NCBI RefSeq assembly: GCF_000376565.1
Contig: NZ_BARG01000018.1
Coordinates: 290,643-354,642, forward strand
From: Streptomyces hokutonensis
GTDB taxonomy: Bacteria > Actinomycetota > Actinomycetes > Streptomycetales > Streptomycetaceae
DNA length: 64,000 nt
Direction of reading: 5' to 3'
The notes beneath the pieces are model-generated. The model saw only the letters and a list, made by a program, of their open reading frames with translations. It was not told where the DNA came from and searched no databases. Shown piece after piece: positions 1 through 10,827 of the stretch; positions within the stretch are counted from its first letter, which is position 1, and the number at the start of each line of letters is the position of its first letter. The translations under genes were made by a program, and so were the position numbers.

Positions 1-474
1 TCACCGTCCGTGCGGATTCAGTGGCTAGCGGTGGTTTGTTGACGGCGGATCGGGGCGGTAGAGGTCAAGAGGTCTGCCGGTGGCGACGGCGTCGATCAGC
101 GCCTGGAGTTCGCTAGATGGAGGCTGGGCTGTCCAGGCTCGCCAGCAGCGTTGCAGCGGGCCTTGGGCCAAGGCCCCCCGACTGCTGGAAGCCCCGGAAT
201 TTTCGCCCTTCACCGGACCGCCGGCCGCGAGGCATCCGATCTCCGCCCGACGCACAGCCAGTTGAAGGGGGGCGGTAACGGTACGCGATGGCCCTTGATT
301 GCCAGGCCGACGAACAGCGATTTCCTCACCAACGGCTACCAGTCCGACCAGCGCCATTTACCGGTGAGACCGGGGGCGCGTCAATGTGACACCCGACACT
401 CTTGACCTTCATGATCGGTCAACACATGATCCTCACAGCTTTCTGTAAGAAAAGGTTAAGAAAACGGGTGGGGT
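1..474. other. Non-coding leader upstream of the LamG/RHS locus
   Basis: I see no convincing gene in this stretch; the open frames are short and overlap without codon bias. The last ~90 bases (from about 385) are nearly identical to 14392-14481, upstream of the truncated second LamG copy, so the promoter was duplicated together with the coding start. A GC-rich dyad (ggccttgggcc..ggccc) lies near 160-180, and a similar ccttggggcaagg dyad occurs near 16795; I could not tie either to a known IS end. Confidence 0.5.
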
Positions 475-1031
475 GTGGTTTCACAACAACGGCGGCACAG
501 TTGGCGCCAGTCGGTGCGGAATGGGGCGATAGCCGTCGCGCTCCTGGCGTGTGCGGTTCCGGTGGCCGGGGCGACTCCGGCTCTCGCCGATGACAGGCCG
601 GTCTCGGCAACGGCTGACAGGATTCCGGAGGCACAGGCAAGTTCTCTCGCTGCCAAGACCGGCGACCGGGTGATCGTGGACGCGGCGACCACCGAGTCGT
701 CCCAGGTGTTCGCCAACCCGGACGGCACCTTCACCCAGGAGATGAACGCGGCCCCGGTCCGCGCCCGCAAGGACGACGGTACCTGGGCCCCCATCGACAC
801 CACCCTCGTACGTGAAGCCGACGGCTCTGCACGGGCGAAGAACACCACGGCCGGTCTCACCTTCTCGGGCGGCGGCAGCGGCGACGGGCTGGTCACGCTC
901 AAGGACGAGGGGCACGCGCTGCGGCTCGGCTGGCCCACCGCTCTCCCCGACCCCCGGCTCGACGGCGCCACCGCCACCTACGCCGGTGTCCTCCCGGACG
1001 TGGACCTGAAGTTGACCGCGCTGGACTCCGG
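385..1031 (+). repeat. Direct repeat, copy A (promoter and 5' end of the LamG gene)
   Basis: Pairs with 14392-15038 at a constant offset of 14007 bases, with scattered substitutions and no indel that I could detect. The two copies are in direct orientation and flank the whole LamG-RHS-immunity module. Confidence 0.85.
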
Positions 1032-4000
1032 CTACACCTCGGTGCTCGTGGTCAAGACCGCGGAAGCGGCGAAGAACCCGGCGCTCGCGACGATCAGGAT
1101 GACCGTGTCGGGCAGTGGCCTGGACATCGCCCCGACAGCGGACGGCGGATTCGTCGCGCGTGACAACGATGGCACCCCGGTCTTCGAGAGCCCGGCTGGG
1201 CGGATGTGGGACTCGGCCGGTGACGCCCCGGCCGCCGACGTCACCACTCAGCTCTCCCGCGTGGGCACTTCGACCAACGCCGAAACCCCGGAGCCGGGGC
1301 TGACGGACGAGACCCCATTGCCCGCTGCCGGTGGCGAGCCGACGCCTTCGGAGGGCCCCGGCAGCGGTGACTCGGCGGCCGAACTCCCGCTGAAGGTCGT
1401 CGGCTCGACCCTGGAGATCACGCCCGATCCGGCGCTGCTTCACGGCAAGGACACCGTCTTCCCGCTCTACATCGACCCGCCGACCAAGGGCATCGTGCTG
1501 GGTGACTGGACGGCTCTGGCCTCCAACGGCACCAAGTACTGGGAGTTCGACGGGGACAAGGGGGTGGGCCGGTGCTCCAACTACGCCGGCTACCTCTGCT
1601 CCAACACCCCGTACACCCAGCGCATGTACTTCGAGTACCCGCTTTCGTCGATCCACGGCAAGAAGGTCCTGGACGCGACGATGGAGGTCTACCAGCTCTG
1701 GACGTTCAGCTGTGACCCGCACTGGTACGACCTGAGTCATGTCACCAAGGGCATCTCCTCCAGCACCACGTGGTCGACCCGCCCCACAGCGGACGACCTG
1801 ATGGGCGACCGGAACGTGGCCTACGGGCGGGGCAGCCTGTGCAGTCCGTCGCAGCCGGCGAACTGGGTGCGCTTCAGCGACAACGTGGCCGATGAACCCA
1901 ACGAGAACCTGACGACGACGCTGGCCTCCGCCGCCACCGACAAGGATCCGCAGATCACCTTCTCTCTGACTGCGCACGACGAGTCGGACGCCGGCGCGTG
2001 GGCGCGGTTCCGCAACGACGCGAAGCTGTCGGTGACCTACGTGTCCTACCCGGGCAAGCCGACCTCGTACGGCGTGCAGCAGGGCACCACCGGACGTGCC
2101 TGCAACGCATCCTCACTGCCTTTCGCCACCAGCGTCACCACGCCGAAGATGCTGGCCACGGTGCAGTCGGCCGATGGCTCCAATGCCCAGCTGCGGGCCC
2201 TGTTCGAGGTGTGGAAGGCCGACGGCTCCAGCCGTGCCTGGTACGCGGCCTCGCCGGACGGCGCCTGGGTGGCGGACAACGCGTCGCGCAACGCATCGTC
2301 CAGTGCGCTGCCGGCGCAGACGGACTACCGGATGCGGGTCAAGACGCAGGCGTACTACAAGACGGACCGGGGCGTCACGGGTGTCCTGGACTCCTCCTGG
2401 TCGTCCTGGTGCTACTTCCGGGTCGACACCGATTCCCCGCCGCCTCCGGTGGTGACCAGCGCGGACGGCGTCTACAAGCCGGCCGAGACCGATCCCGCCG
2501 CAGGCGGGGTAGGCATACCGGGCCAGTTCACTTTCACTCCCGCGGACACCAACCCCACCACGGCCGGCATCCAGTCGGACGTCGTCAGCTACAAGTGGAA
2601 GCTGAACAGCGGCGCGGTCTCTGCTCCGATCCCCGTCGCCAAGGGCGCCGCCACCACCCAGACGATCACACCGAACCAGGCAGGTGAGAACACCATCCAG
2701 GTCTGGGGCTTCGACGCGGCAAGCCACAGCTCGAACACCGGCTACTACAGCTTCCAGGTGAAGGGTGCCGAACAGCCCTCGGGGATCTGGCATCTGGACA
2801 ACGGCCTCACCGACTCGACCACCGCGACCCAGCACCCGCTGACCTCCTCGGGGGCCACCTGGGACACCCTGGCCCGCAGCGGCTCCGGCGCGGCGAAGCT
2901 GAACGGCACAACCGCGTACCTCGCCACCTCCGGCGCGGTGCTGGACACCACCAAGTCCTTCACTGTCTCGGCCTGGGCCCGTCTGACGAAGAAGGACGTC
3001 AACTACACCGTCCTGACCCAGGCGGGCACGAACGCCTCCGGGTTCCAGCTGTACTACTCGACGGCCTACAACGCCTGGGTCTTCAACCGGCACCAGACCG
3101 ATGTCGCCAGTCCGGTCCTCACTCGCTCGATAGGCGGTAAACCGCCAGTCCTGAACGCCTGGACTCATCTCGCCGGTGTCTACGACGCGGCGGCGCAGAC
3201 GATCCACCTCTACGTCAACGGTGTCGCGCAGGGCGAGCCGGTGTCGTTCCCCGTGACCCCGTGGAAGGCGTCCGGCGGACTTCAGATCGGCCGGCTGCTG
3301 GCTTCGGGTACCGGCAAGGAGAACTTCGCCGGCACCATCGACGAGGTCAAGGTCTGGTCCCGCGCACTCGCGGACACCGAACTCGCCCACGACGCCTGGC
3401 TGGAGGACGAGGATCTGAGCGACGGCACCGCCGGCGATCCGGTCCCCGCACTCGTTGCCAAGTGGGACGCAACGGACATGGCCAACGCGACCGGCACCAC
3501 GGTGAAGGACACCAGCGGCTTCGGCCGGAACCTCACCCTCAACGGCGCAGCGCTCACCCAGTTCACCACCGGCGACCCGGACATCGGCGAGGAGGTGACG
3601 ACCACGCAGGCGATGACCCTGAACGGCAGCACCGCGTACGCCACCGCCACCGGACCGGTCGTGGACGACGCCGGTTCGTTCACCGCGACCGCCTGGGTGA
3701 CGCTGGACCCCGCCAAGCTCGCCGACACCAGCAAGTCGTACGCGGTGCAGGTGTTCGGCCAGTCGGGAACGAGTCAGTCCGCCTGGGGCGTCTGGTACGA
3801 GCAGCCGGCAGGCAGCGCCCAGGGACGGTGGACGTTTGGCCGCCCGAACAAGGACGGCACCGGAGCGGCCTGGACCACGAGCGAGTCCACCGCCTTCACC
3901 ACAGCCCGGCTCGGCGTCCCGGTCATGCTGACGGTCGTCTACGACGCCCAGTCGGCAGCCGACGCCGATGACACCTCCAAGCTCGGCGCGCTCAAGCTCT

Positions 4001-4209
4001 ATGTCGACAGTGCCCTGATGGGCGACGAGGACGGCGTGCCGTACTCCGCCTCCTGGCAGGGCGGAGGGGCGTTCGAGATCGGCCGGGCGAAGATCAACGG
4101 CGCCGCGGCCCGCTACTTCCCCGGAACGATCGACAGCGTCCGTGTCTGGGCCGGAGCCACCTCCACCGACACGATCGCCAACCGGCGCAACACCGAGCAG
4201 CAGCAGTAG
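475..4209 (+). CDS. Secreted LamG / DNRLRE-type protein, partner of RHS toxin
   Basis: Predicted extracellular protein of 1244 residues. The GTG start is followed by basic residues and a hydrophobic stretch (AIAVALLACAVPVAGA) ending near ALADD, which is a classical signal peptide. A DNRLRE-like region follows around residues 340-520 (tyrosine- and cysteine-rich, with YPLSSIHGKKVLDATMEVY). Two LamG/concanavalin-A-like jelly rolls lie at about 765-980 and 1010-1240, each with the 'LNG(S/T)TAY' and 'VSAWA/TATAWV' signatures. In Streptomyces such proteins commonly sit directly upstream of an RHS toxin gene, as here (93 bp gap), and may carry or anchor it at the cell surface. That role is inferred from context. 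The first ~187 codons are duplicated at 14.5 kb. Confidence 0.85.
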   Translation: MVSQQRRHSWRQSVRNGAIAVALLACAVPVAGATPALADDRPVSATADRIPEAQASSLAAKTGDRVIVDAATTESSQVFANPDGTFTQEMNAAPVRARKDDGTWAPIDTTLVREADGSARAKNTTAGLTFSGGGSGDGLVTLKDEGHALRLGWPTALPDPRLDGATATYAGVLPDVDLKLTALDSGYTSVLVVKTAEAAKNPALATIRMTVSGSGLDIAPTADGGFVARDNDGTPVFESPAGRMWDSAGDAPAADVTTQLSRVGTSTNAETPEPGLTDETPLPAAGGEPTPSEGPGSGDSAAELPLKVVGSTLEITPDPALLHGKDTVFPLYIDPPTKGIVLGDWTALASNGTKYWEFDGDKGVGRCSNYAGYLCSNTPYTQRMYFEYPLSSIHGKKVLDATMEVYQLWTFSCDPHWYDLSHVTKGISSSTTWSTRPTADDLMGDRNVAYGRGSLCSPSQPANWVRFSDNVADEPNENLTTTLASAATDKDPQITFSLTAHDESDAGAWARFRNDAKLSVTYVSYPGKPTSYGVQQGTTGRACNASSLPFATSVTTPKMLATVQSADGSNAQLRALFEVWKADGSSRAWYAASPDGAWVADNASRNASSSALPAQTDYRMRVKTQAYYKTDRGVTGVLDSSWSSWCYFRVDTDSPPPPVVTSADGVYKPAETDPAAGGVGIPGQFTFTPADTNPTTAGIQSDVVSYKWKLNSGAVSAPIPVAKGAATTQTITPNQAGENTIQVWGFDAASHSSNTGYYSFQVKGAEQPSGIWHLDNGLTDSTTATQHPLTSSGATWDTLARSGSGAAKLNGTTAYLATSGAVLDTTKSFTVSAWARLTKKDVNYTVLTQAGTNASGFQLYYSTAYNAWVFNRHQTDVASPVLTRSIGGKPPVLNAWTHLAGVYDAAAQTIHLYVNGVAQGEPVSFPVTPWKASGGLQIGRLLASGTGKENFAGTIDEVKVWSRALADTELAHDAWLEDEDLSDGTAGDPVPALVAKWDATDMANATGTTVKDTSGFGRNLTLNGAALTQFTTGDPDIGEEVTTTQAMTLNGSTAYATATGPVVDDAGSFTATAWVTLDPAKLADTSKSYAVQVFGQSGTSQSAWGVWYEQPAGSAQGRWTFGRPNKDGTGAAWTTSESTAFTTARLGVPVMLTVVYDAQSAADADDTSKLGALKLYVDSALMGDEDGVPYSASWQGGGAFEIGRAKINGAAARYFPGTIDSVRVWAGATSTDTIANRRNTEQQQ

Positions 4210-4302
4210 CGAGGCCTTGAGGCGGGGCGGCCACGATACCCGTCCCGCCCTGCTCCGTGCCTCTCGTCACGCATCCCCCACTCCGAGAACCTGGGAATCA
4301 CC

Positions 4303-7300
4303 GTGTCCTCAACACCCTTCCGCACCCGTGTGCCAGGGGCGGTCATACGCCGCTGGCTCGGCCGTGGTGCGTTGGTCGTCTCCCTTTCCGTCCTGCCACA
4401 AGTCGTGATTCCCGCGGGTTACGACTTCGCGGCGCAGGCCCAGCCCGCAGCTTCCCGCAAGCCGCTGGAAAACCGGCCCGACGCGAAGACCGACAAGGTG
4501 GGCGTGCTCAGGCCCAGCTTGTCCAAGGCGCCGGGGGACAAGGCCGCCCCGGCCGCCCGAAAGACCCGGGACCGGCTGAAGAAGGCCACGTGGCCGGAGG
4601 CTGGGAACGCCACAGCCAGTGTCCCGGCGAGCAAGGGGACTTCGCTCACCGTCGGCGGGCTGGGCGTGAAGCTGGCCCGGAAGCCCGGCGCGAAGACCGC
4701 GGCGGCCGAGAAGGTGGCACTCAGCGTCCATACCCGGTCGGCGGCGGAGAAGGCGGGCGTCAACGGCGTCCTGCTGACCGTCGCCCCCACGAATAACGCG
4801 TCCGGCACACTCCGCGTCTCCGTCGACTACTCCTCATTCAACGACGTCTACGGCGGCAACTTCGGCCCCCGTCTGCGCTTGGTCACGCTCCCGGCGTGTG
4901 CGCTGACGACGCCACAGAAGAAGTCCTGCCGTATCCAGCGCCCGGTGGCCGGCGCGGACAACGACACACAGGCGCAGACGGTGTCGGGCACGGTGTCCAC
5001 CGGGACCCGGATGGTGATGGCGGCGGCGGCCGACAGTTCGGGCGGCGGGAGCGACTACAGCGCCACCTCGCTGTCCCCGACCGCGACTTGGGAGGCTGGC
5101 GGCAGCACGGGGGACTTCACCTGGAACTATCCGCTGCGGGTTCCCCCGGCCACGGCCGGCCCGGCCCCGAGCCTGTCTCTCTCCTACAGCTCCGCCTCGG
5201 TGGACGGTCGTACGGCCGGCGAGAACAACCAGACCTCGGTGATCGGTGAGGGCTTCTCGTTCACCGAGTCCTACATCGAGCGCAAGTACGACTCCTGCAA
5301 GGACGACGGCCAGAGCGGTAAGGGCGACCTGTGCTGGAAGTACTCCAATGCCACTTTGGTCCTCAACGGCAAGGCGGTGGAGTTGGTCAACGCCTGTGCC
5401 GACAAGGCCGCCTGTGACACGGCTGCCCTGTCCCAGGCGTCCGGCGGTAGCTGGAAGGTGAAGAACGAGGACGGCACCCGCGTCGAGCACCTGACCGGGG
5501 CCACCGGCAACGGCGACGACAACACCGAGTACTGGAAGGTGACGGACGCCTCCGGCATCCAGTACTTCTTCGGCAAGCACCGGCTGCCCGGCTGGAGCGA
5601 CAAGGGCACCACCGACACCGCCGACGACGACCCGGTCACCAACTCCGTATGGACGGTCCCGGTGTTCGGCGACGACTCCGGCGAACCCTGCTACAAGTCC
5701 ACCGGCTTCGCCGACTCCTCCTGCAACCAGGCCTGGCGCTGGAACCTAGACAACGTCGTCGACCCCCACGGCAACGCGTCCTCGTACTGGTACACCAAGG
5801 AGACGAACTACTACTCCAAGAACGCCGACACCACCGTCAACGGCACCGCCTACACGCGCGGCGGCTACCTCAACCGCATCGACTACGGCCTGCGCAGCGA
5901 CCTGATCTACAGCAAGCCCGCCGCCCAGCAGGTCGGTCTCATCTACGCCGAGCGCTGCCTGACCTCGTGCTCCAGTTTGACGGCGGACACCAAGGCCAAC
6001 TGGCCCGACGTGCCCTACGACATGATCTGCGCCTCGGGCACCAAGTGCACCACCCAGATCGGCCCGGCCTTCTTCACCCGCAAGCGCCTCACCGACATCA
6101 CCACGTCCGTGTGGACCAGCACCGGCACCACCCGGCGCGAGGTGGACACGTGGCACCTGGACCAGAGCTTCCCCGACACCGGTGACGCCTCCTCACCGAG
6201 CCTGTGGCTGAAGTCCATTCAGAACACCGGCAAGGCCAACACCACCACCGCCGCCATGCCCCCGATCGTCTTCGGCGGCATCCAGATGTCCAACCACGTC
6301 GAGGGCAGCGGCCCGGACACCCTGCGCTACATCAAGTGGCGCGTCCGCACGATCAAGTCCGAGACCGGCTCCACTCTCACCGTCAACTACTCCGACCCGG
6401 ACTGCATCTGGGGCACCAGCATGCCCGCGGACATCGACAAGAACACCCGCCGCTGCTACCCGGTCAAGTGGTCCCAATCCGGGGCGACTCCGGTCACCGA
6501 CTGGTTCCACAAATACGTCGTCACATCCGTCTTCCAGGACGACCCCTACGGCCACGGCGACACAGGTGAGAAGTACTACGACTACCAGGGCGGAGCCGGC
6601 TGGGGCTACGCCGACGACGAGGGCATCACCAAGACCTCCGACCGCACCTGGTCCCAGTGGCGCGGTTACGGCAAGGTGGTTGAGACCTCAGGTGACTCCG
6701 AAGGCCCGCGCTCCAAGAAATCCACCCTCTACATGCGCGGCCTGAACGGCGAGAAGGAACTCGACGGCACCGCCCGCGTCGAGAAGGTCACCGACTCCAC
6801 CAGCACCGCCATCGACGACTCCCGTCAGTACGCCGGCTTCGTCCGCGAGACCATCGTCTACAACGGCGCCGACGAACTCAGCGGCACCATCAACACCCCC
6901 TGGTCCCACAAGACCGGCAGCCACACCTACACCTGGGGCTCCACCGACTCCTGGATCGTCCAGGCCGGTCAGACCGCCACCCGCACCAAGACCTCCACCG
7001 GCACCCGCACGGTCACCCAGAAAACCACGTACGACCCCACGTACGGCATGCCGATGACCGTCGAGGACAGCGGCGACGCGGCCAAGACCGGCGACGAATC
7101 GTGCGTGAAGACCAGCTACGCCCGCAACACCTCGGCCTGGGTGGTGAACACGGTTTCACGCACCGAGACATACTCGGTTCCCTGCGCGACCACCCCGACG
7201 ATCCCCGACGATGTCGTCTCCGACACCGCCACCGCCTACGACAACCAGGCGGTCGGGACAGCGCCCACCAAGGGCGAGATCACCGCCTCCTACCGGGTCG

Positions 7301-10300
7301 CAAGCTACGACGCGGACAAGAAACCCGTCTACCAGCAGGTCTCCGGCGCCACCTACGACAAACTGGGCCGTCCGCTTACCGCGACCAACGCCCTCAACCA
7401 GACGGTCAGGACGACTTACATCCCCGACGACGCCGGTTACGGGCCGTTGACGTCGAAAACCTCCATCGACCCCAAGCTCTACACCTCCACCACCGAGGTA
7501 GACCCGGCCTGGGGCACGGCCACCAAGACCACCGACGCCAACGGCAACATCACCGAGTGGGCCTTCGACGCGCTCGGCCGCCTCAAGTCGGTCTGGAAGC
7601 CAGACCGCTCCCACACACTCGGCGACGCCGCGAGCATCGTCTACGCCTACAGCATCAACAACGACAAGGAGACCTGGGTCCGCACCGACGCCCTGAAGTC
7701 GGACGGCAAGACGTACAACAGCTCCTACGAGATCTTCGACGGCCTGCTGCGGTCCCGTCAGAAGCAGGTCCCCGCACCCAGCGGCGGTCGGGTGATCTCC
7801 GAAACCCTCTATGACGATCGCGGCCTGGCATACATGTCGAATGCCCAGGTCCACGACAACAACGCCCCGTCGAGCACCTTGGCCAACACCTTCACCGGCT
7901 CCGTCCCCGCCTCTACCGAGACGGTCTACGACGCTGCTGGCCGCGCCACCGATTCCATCTTCAGGGTCTACGGCCAGGAGAAGTGGCGCACCAAAACCGA
8001 TGAGCAGGCCGACCGCACGGCCGTGACCGACGCCGCAGGCGGGACCGGCATCCTGACGATCACGGACGCCCGTGGCCGAGTCACCGAGCGCCGCGAATAC
8101 AGCGGCCCCATCCCGACCGGCAGCGACTACACGCACACACTGTATGAGTACAGCGCGGGCGGCCAGCTCAAGAAGATGACCGGACCGGATGGTGCGGTGT
8201 GGACCTACGGCTACGACCTGCGTGGCCGTAAGACCACCTCAACCGACCCCGACAAGGGGCAAGTCGACACCACCTACAACGATGCCGACCAGCCGCTGAC
8301 GGTTACCGCGACCCTCGACGGCACCTCGCGGACCCTGATCACGGACTACGACGAGCTCGGCCGCGAGATTGGTACCTGGGACGGGGCCAAGGACAACGCC
8401 CACCAACTGACCAAGTTCACCTACGACTCCCTCGCCAAGGTACAGCCGACCGCCGCGATCCGGTACGTCGGTGGTACCACCGGCAAGATCTACTCCCAGG
8501 TTGTCACCGGCTACGACGCGCTCGGCCGACCCAAAGGCACCAAGACCGTCATCGCCGCGAGCGACCCCCTGGTGACGGCCGGCGCCCCGCAGACGTTCAC
8601 CACGTCGACGACATACAACATCGACGGCACGGTGCAGTCCACATCGATGCCCGCGGCAGCCGGCCTGCCCGCCGAGACGGTCACCAACAGCTACAACGGA
8701 CTCGGCATGCTCACCGGCACCGACGGTATGACGGACTACGTCCAGAACATCGGCTACTCGCCGTACGGCGAGATCGAGGAGACCCGCCTGGGCACCTCCA
8801 CCGGCGCCAAGCAACTCCAGATCCTCAACCAGTACGAGGACGGCACTCGCCGCCTCGCCAACACGCACACGGTCGACCAGACCAACACCGGATACACCAG
8901 CGACGTCGACTACGTCTACGACGCCACTGGCAACGTCAAGTCGGTCACCGACAAGGCGAACGGCACGGACACCCAGTGCTTCGCCTACGACGGCTACCGC
9001 CGCCTGACCGAAGCCTGGACCCCGTCCTCGAACGACTGCACCACCGCCCGCTCGGCCACTGCTCTCGGCGGCCCAGCGCCGTACTGGACCAGTTGGGCGT
9101 ACAAGCCTGGCGGCCTGCGCGACAGCCAGACCGAACACAAGTCCACCGGTGATACCAAGACCGCCTATGGTTACCCCGCCGTCGACGCCAACGGGGCCGG
9201 CCAGCCCCACACCGTGACGTCGGTCACGGTGGGCGGTGCCGCGGCCAAGTCGTACGGGTACGACGAGCAGGGCAACACCACCAAGCGATATGGCACCACG
9301 GGCACCGCGCAGAGCCTTGACTGGGACATCGAAGGAGAACTGACCAGCCTAACCGAGGGGTCGAAGACCACCGACTACCTGTACGACGCGAACGGCGAAC
9401 TCCTGATCCGCCGCGGCCCGGCGAAGACCGTTCTCTACCTAGCAGGTCAGGAACTCCACTACGACACGGCCGCGAAGAAGTTCACCGCTCAGCGCTACTA
9501 CCCCGCGGGCGACGCCACAGCGGTCCGCACCGAGTCCGGCCTGTCCTGGATGGTCGACGACCACCACGGCACCGCGTCGATGACGGTGGACGCCACGACC
9601 CAGGCCGTCACCCGCCGCTACACCAAGCCGTTCGGTGAGTCCCGCGGCACGGCACCGTCGGCTTGGCCGGACGACAAGGGCTTCCTCGGTAAACCCGCCG
9701 ACACCGACACCGGACTCACCCACATCGGTGCCCGCGAGTACGACCCAACCACAGGCCGCTTCCTCTCTGTCGACCCGGTTCTGGCTCCCGAGGACCACGA
9801 GTCGCTGAACGGCTATGCCTACGCCAACAACACACCCGTCACCAAATCCGACCCCACCGGCCTGAAGCCGATCGTGGGCTGTGAGCAGGGATGCAGTGAC
9901 GGAAAGGGCGGCACCTACCGGTCGTGGGCGACGATGGGTCCCAACGGGACCTGGGTCTACCACTCCACCAAGGCCTACTCCCAGTCCTTCCAGTACCAGA
10001 AGGCGGGCGGTGGTACCGGAAGCGGCACCATGACCGTCACCGTCCGCACGGACGGGGGCGTGAAGTCGGCGACGGTGGTGTTCAAGAAGGGCCCCGACCC
10101 GAAGCCCAAGAAGGACGACGGCTACTGCAACGCCTGTTGGGCCATGGGCACGAACCCGCACTATGACCCCAACGCCAATGACATCCCCGACGCAGGCAAA
10201 CTCGCTACCTGGCAGAAGGTCGTCCTGGGCATCGTCGCAGCTGTGTCCGTGGCCGTCGCCGCCGCACCGGTTGCCGTCGCCCTGGGCGATGGGTGCTTGG

Positions 10301-10827
10301 CCGCCGCCCCGGTCTGCGCCGCGGAAATCGCCGAGATGGTGACCGGTGGGGCGTCCGGCGGCAGCGCGGTCGTCGGTGGCGGAGCCGCGGTTGGTATCGG
10401 TGGCTATAGTGCAGCCCGTTCTACTCGCCTGGGCGGTACATACTTCACCCCGGAGACGGGCCTAAAGGCTCTTATCAACCCAGCCGGAGGAAAGACGAAC
10501 TGCCGGGCATGCGTGATTTCACTCGACCAACTCATGGCCAACGGGGCACGTTCGAACGCTATTCCCACGCTGGAGCGTGGATCCGAGAAGGCGATTGAAG
10601 ACTTCTACGGCAGGAAATTCCGATCCAGGAGCTTTTCGAACATTGTGACCGACATGCAGAAGGCAGGACCTGGGGCCCGAGGTATCGTGTGGGGTATGGA
10701 CTCCCAAGGTGGTCATGTGTTCAACGTGACCAACCTTGAGGGAAGGGTGACGTTCCTGGATGGACAAACCGGGAACGCAAGTCATGCACCTACGTGGGAC
10801 GGCTACTCGTTCATGAGGACGGACTGA
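4303..10827 (+). CDS. RHS-repeat polymorphic toxin with C-terminal papain-fold (Tox-PL) domain
   Basis: A 2174-residue secreted RHS protein. It begins with GTG and a signal-like hydrophobic stretch (ALVVSLSVLPQVV). YD/RHS repeats fill about residues 1000-1800 ('YDALGR', 'YDLRGR', 'YDANG'), and the RHS core ends at 'GAREYDPTTGRFLSVDP'. A hydrophobic pretoxin segment follows (~1970-2040). The last ~110 residues carry the toxin: NCRACV (Cys2067/2070), 'GGHVFNV' (His2138) and 'FLDGQTG' (Asp2153). This Cys-His-Asp order matches the papain-fold toxin/glutamine deamidase family, so target-protein deamidation or proteolysis is the expected activity (family inference). The stop overlaps the next gene's ATG by one base, coupling toxin to immunity. 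Confidence 0.9.
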   Translation: MSSTPFRTRVPGAVIRRWLGRGALVVSLSVLPQVVIPAGYDFAAQAQPAASRKPLENRPDAKTDKVGVLRPSLSKAPGDKAAPAARKTRDRLKKATWPEAGNATASVPASKGTSLTVGGLGVKLARKPGAKTAAAEKVALSVHTRSAAEKAGVNGVLLTVAPTNNASGTLRVSVDYSSFNDVYGGNFGPRLRLVTLPACALTTPQKKSCRIQRPVAGADNDTQAQTVSGTVSTGTRMVMAAAADSSGGGSDYSATSLSPTATWEAGGSTGDFTWNYPLRVPPATAGPAPSLSLSYSSASVDGRTAGENNQTSVIGEGFSFTESYIERKYDSCKDDGQSGKGDLCWKYSNATLVLNGKAVELVNACADKAACDTAALSQASGGSWKVKNEDGTRVEHLTGATGNGDDNTEYWKVTDASGIQYFFGKHRLPGWSDKGTTDTADDDPVTNSVWTVPVFGDDSGEPCYKSTGFADSSCNQAWRWNLDNVVDPHGNASSYWYTKETNYYSKNADTTVNGTAYTRGGYLNRIDYGLRSDLIYSKPAAQQVGLIYAERCLTSCSSLTADTKANWPDVPYDMICASGTKCTTQIGPAFFTRKRLTDITTSVWTSTGTTRREVDTWHLDQSFPDTGDASSPSLWLKSIQNTGKANTTTAAMPPIVFGGIQMSNHVEGSGPDTLRYIKWRVRTIKSETGSTLTVNYSDPDCIWGTSMPADIDKNTRRCYPVKWSQSGATPVTDWFHKYVVTSVFQDDPYGHGDTGEKYYDYQGGAGWGYADDEGITKTSDRTWSQWRGYGKVVETSGDSEGPRSKKSTLYMRGLNGEKELDGTARVEKVTDSTSTAIDDSRQYAGFVRETIVYNGADELSGTINTPWSHKTGSHTYTWGSTDSWIVQAGQTATRTKTSTGTRTVTQKTTYDPTYGMPMTVEDSGDAAKTGDESCVKTSYARNTSAWVVNTVSRTETYSVPCATTPTIPDDVVSDTATAYDNQAVGTAPTKGEITASYRVASYDADKKPVYQQVSGATYDKLGRPLTATNALNQTVRTTYIPDDAGYGPLTSKTSIDPKLYTSTTEVDPAWGTATKTTDANGNITEWAFDALGRLKSVWKPDRSHTLGDAASIVYAYSINNDKETWVRTDALKSDGKTYNSSYEIFDGLLRSRQKQVPAPSGGRVISETLYDDRGLAYMSNAQVHDNNAPSSTLANTFTGSVPASTETVYDAAGRATDSIFRVYGQEKWRTKTDEQADRTAVTDAAGGTGILTITDARGRVTERREYSGPIPTGSDYTHTLYEYSAGGQLKKMTGPDGAVWTYGYDLRGRKTTSTDPDKGQVDTTYNDADQPLTVTATLDGTSRTLITDYDELGREIGTWDGAKDNAHQLTKFTYDSLAKVQPTAAIRYVGGTTGKIYSQVVTGYDALGRPKGTKTVIAASDPLVTAGAPQTFTTSTTYNIDGTVQSTSMPAAAGLPAETVTNSYNGLGMLTGTDGMTDYVQNIGYSPYGEIEETRLGTSTGAKQLQILNQYEDGTRRLANTHTVDQTNTGYTSDVDYVYDATGNVKSVTDKANGTDTQCFAYDGYRRLTEAWTPSSNDCTTARSATALGGPAPYWTSWAYKPGGLRDSQTEHKSTGDTKTAYGYPAVDANGAGQPHTVTSVTVGGAAAKSYGYDEQGNTTKRYGTTGTAQSLDWDIEGELTSLTEGSKTTDYLYDANGELLIRRGPAKTVLYLAGQELHYDTAAKKFTAQRYYPAGDATAVRTESGLSWMVDDHHGTASMTVDATTQAVTRRYTKPFGESRGTAPSAWPDDKGFLGKPADTDTGLTHIGAREYDPTTGRFLSVDPVLAPEDHESLNGYAYANNTPVTKSDPTGLKPIVGCEQGCSDGKGGTYRSWATMGPNGTWVYHSTKAYSQSFQYQKAGGGTGSGTMTVTVRTDGGVKSATVVFKKGPDPKPKKDDGYCNACWAMGTNPHYDPNANDIPDAGKLATWQKVVLGIVAAVSVAVAAAPVAVALGDGCLAAAPVCAAEIAEMVTGGASGGSAVVGGGAAVGIGGYSAARSTRLGGTYFTPETGLKALINPAGGKTNCRACVISLDQLMANGARSNAIPTLERGSEKAIEDFYGRKFRSRSFSNIVTDMQKAGPGARGIVWGMDSQGGHVFNVTNLEGRVTFLDGQTGNASHAPTWDGYSFMRTD

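Noticed and set aside
481..1977. 498-residue leftward open frame inside the LamG gene
   Set aside because: Arg/Gly-rich shadow of high-GC coding DNA with no domain pattern.
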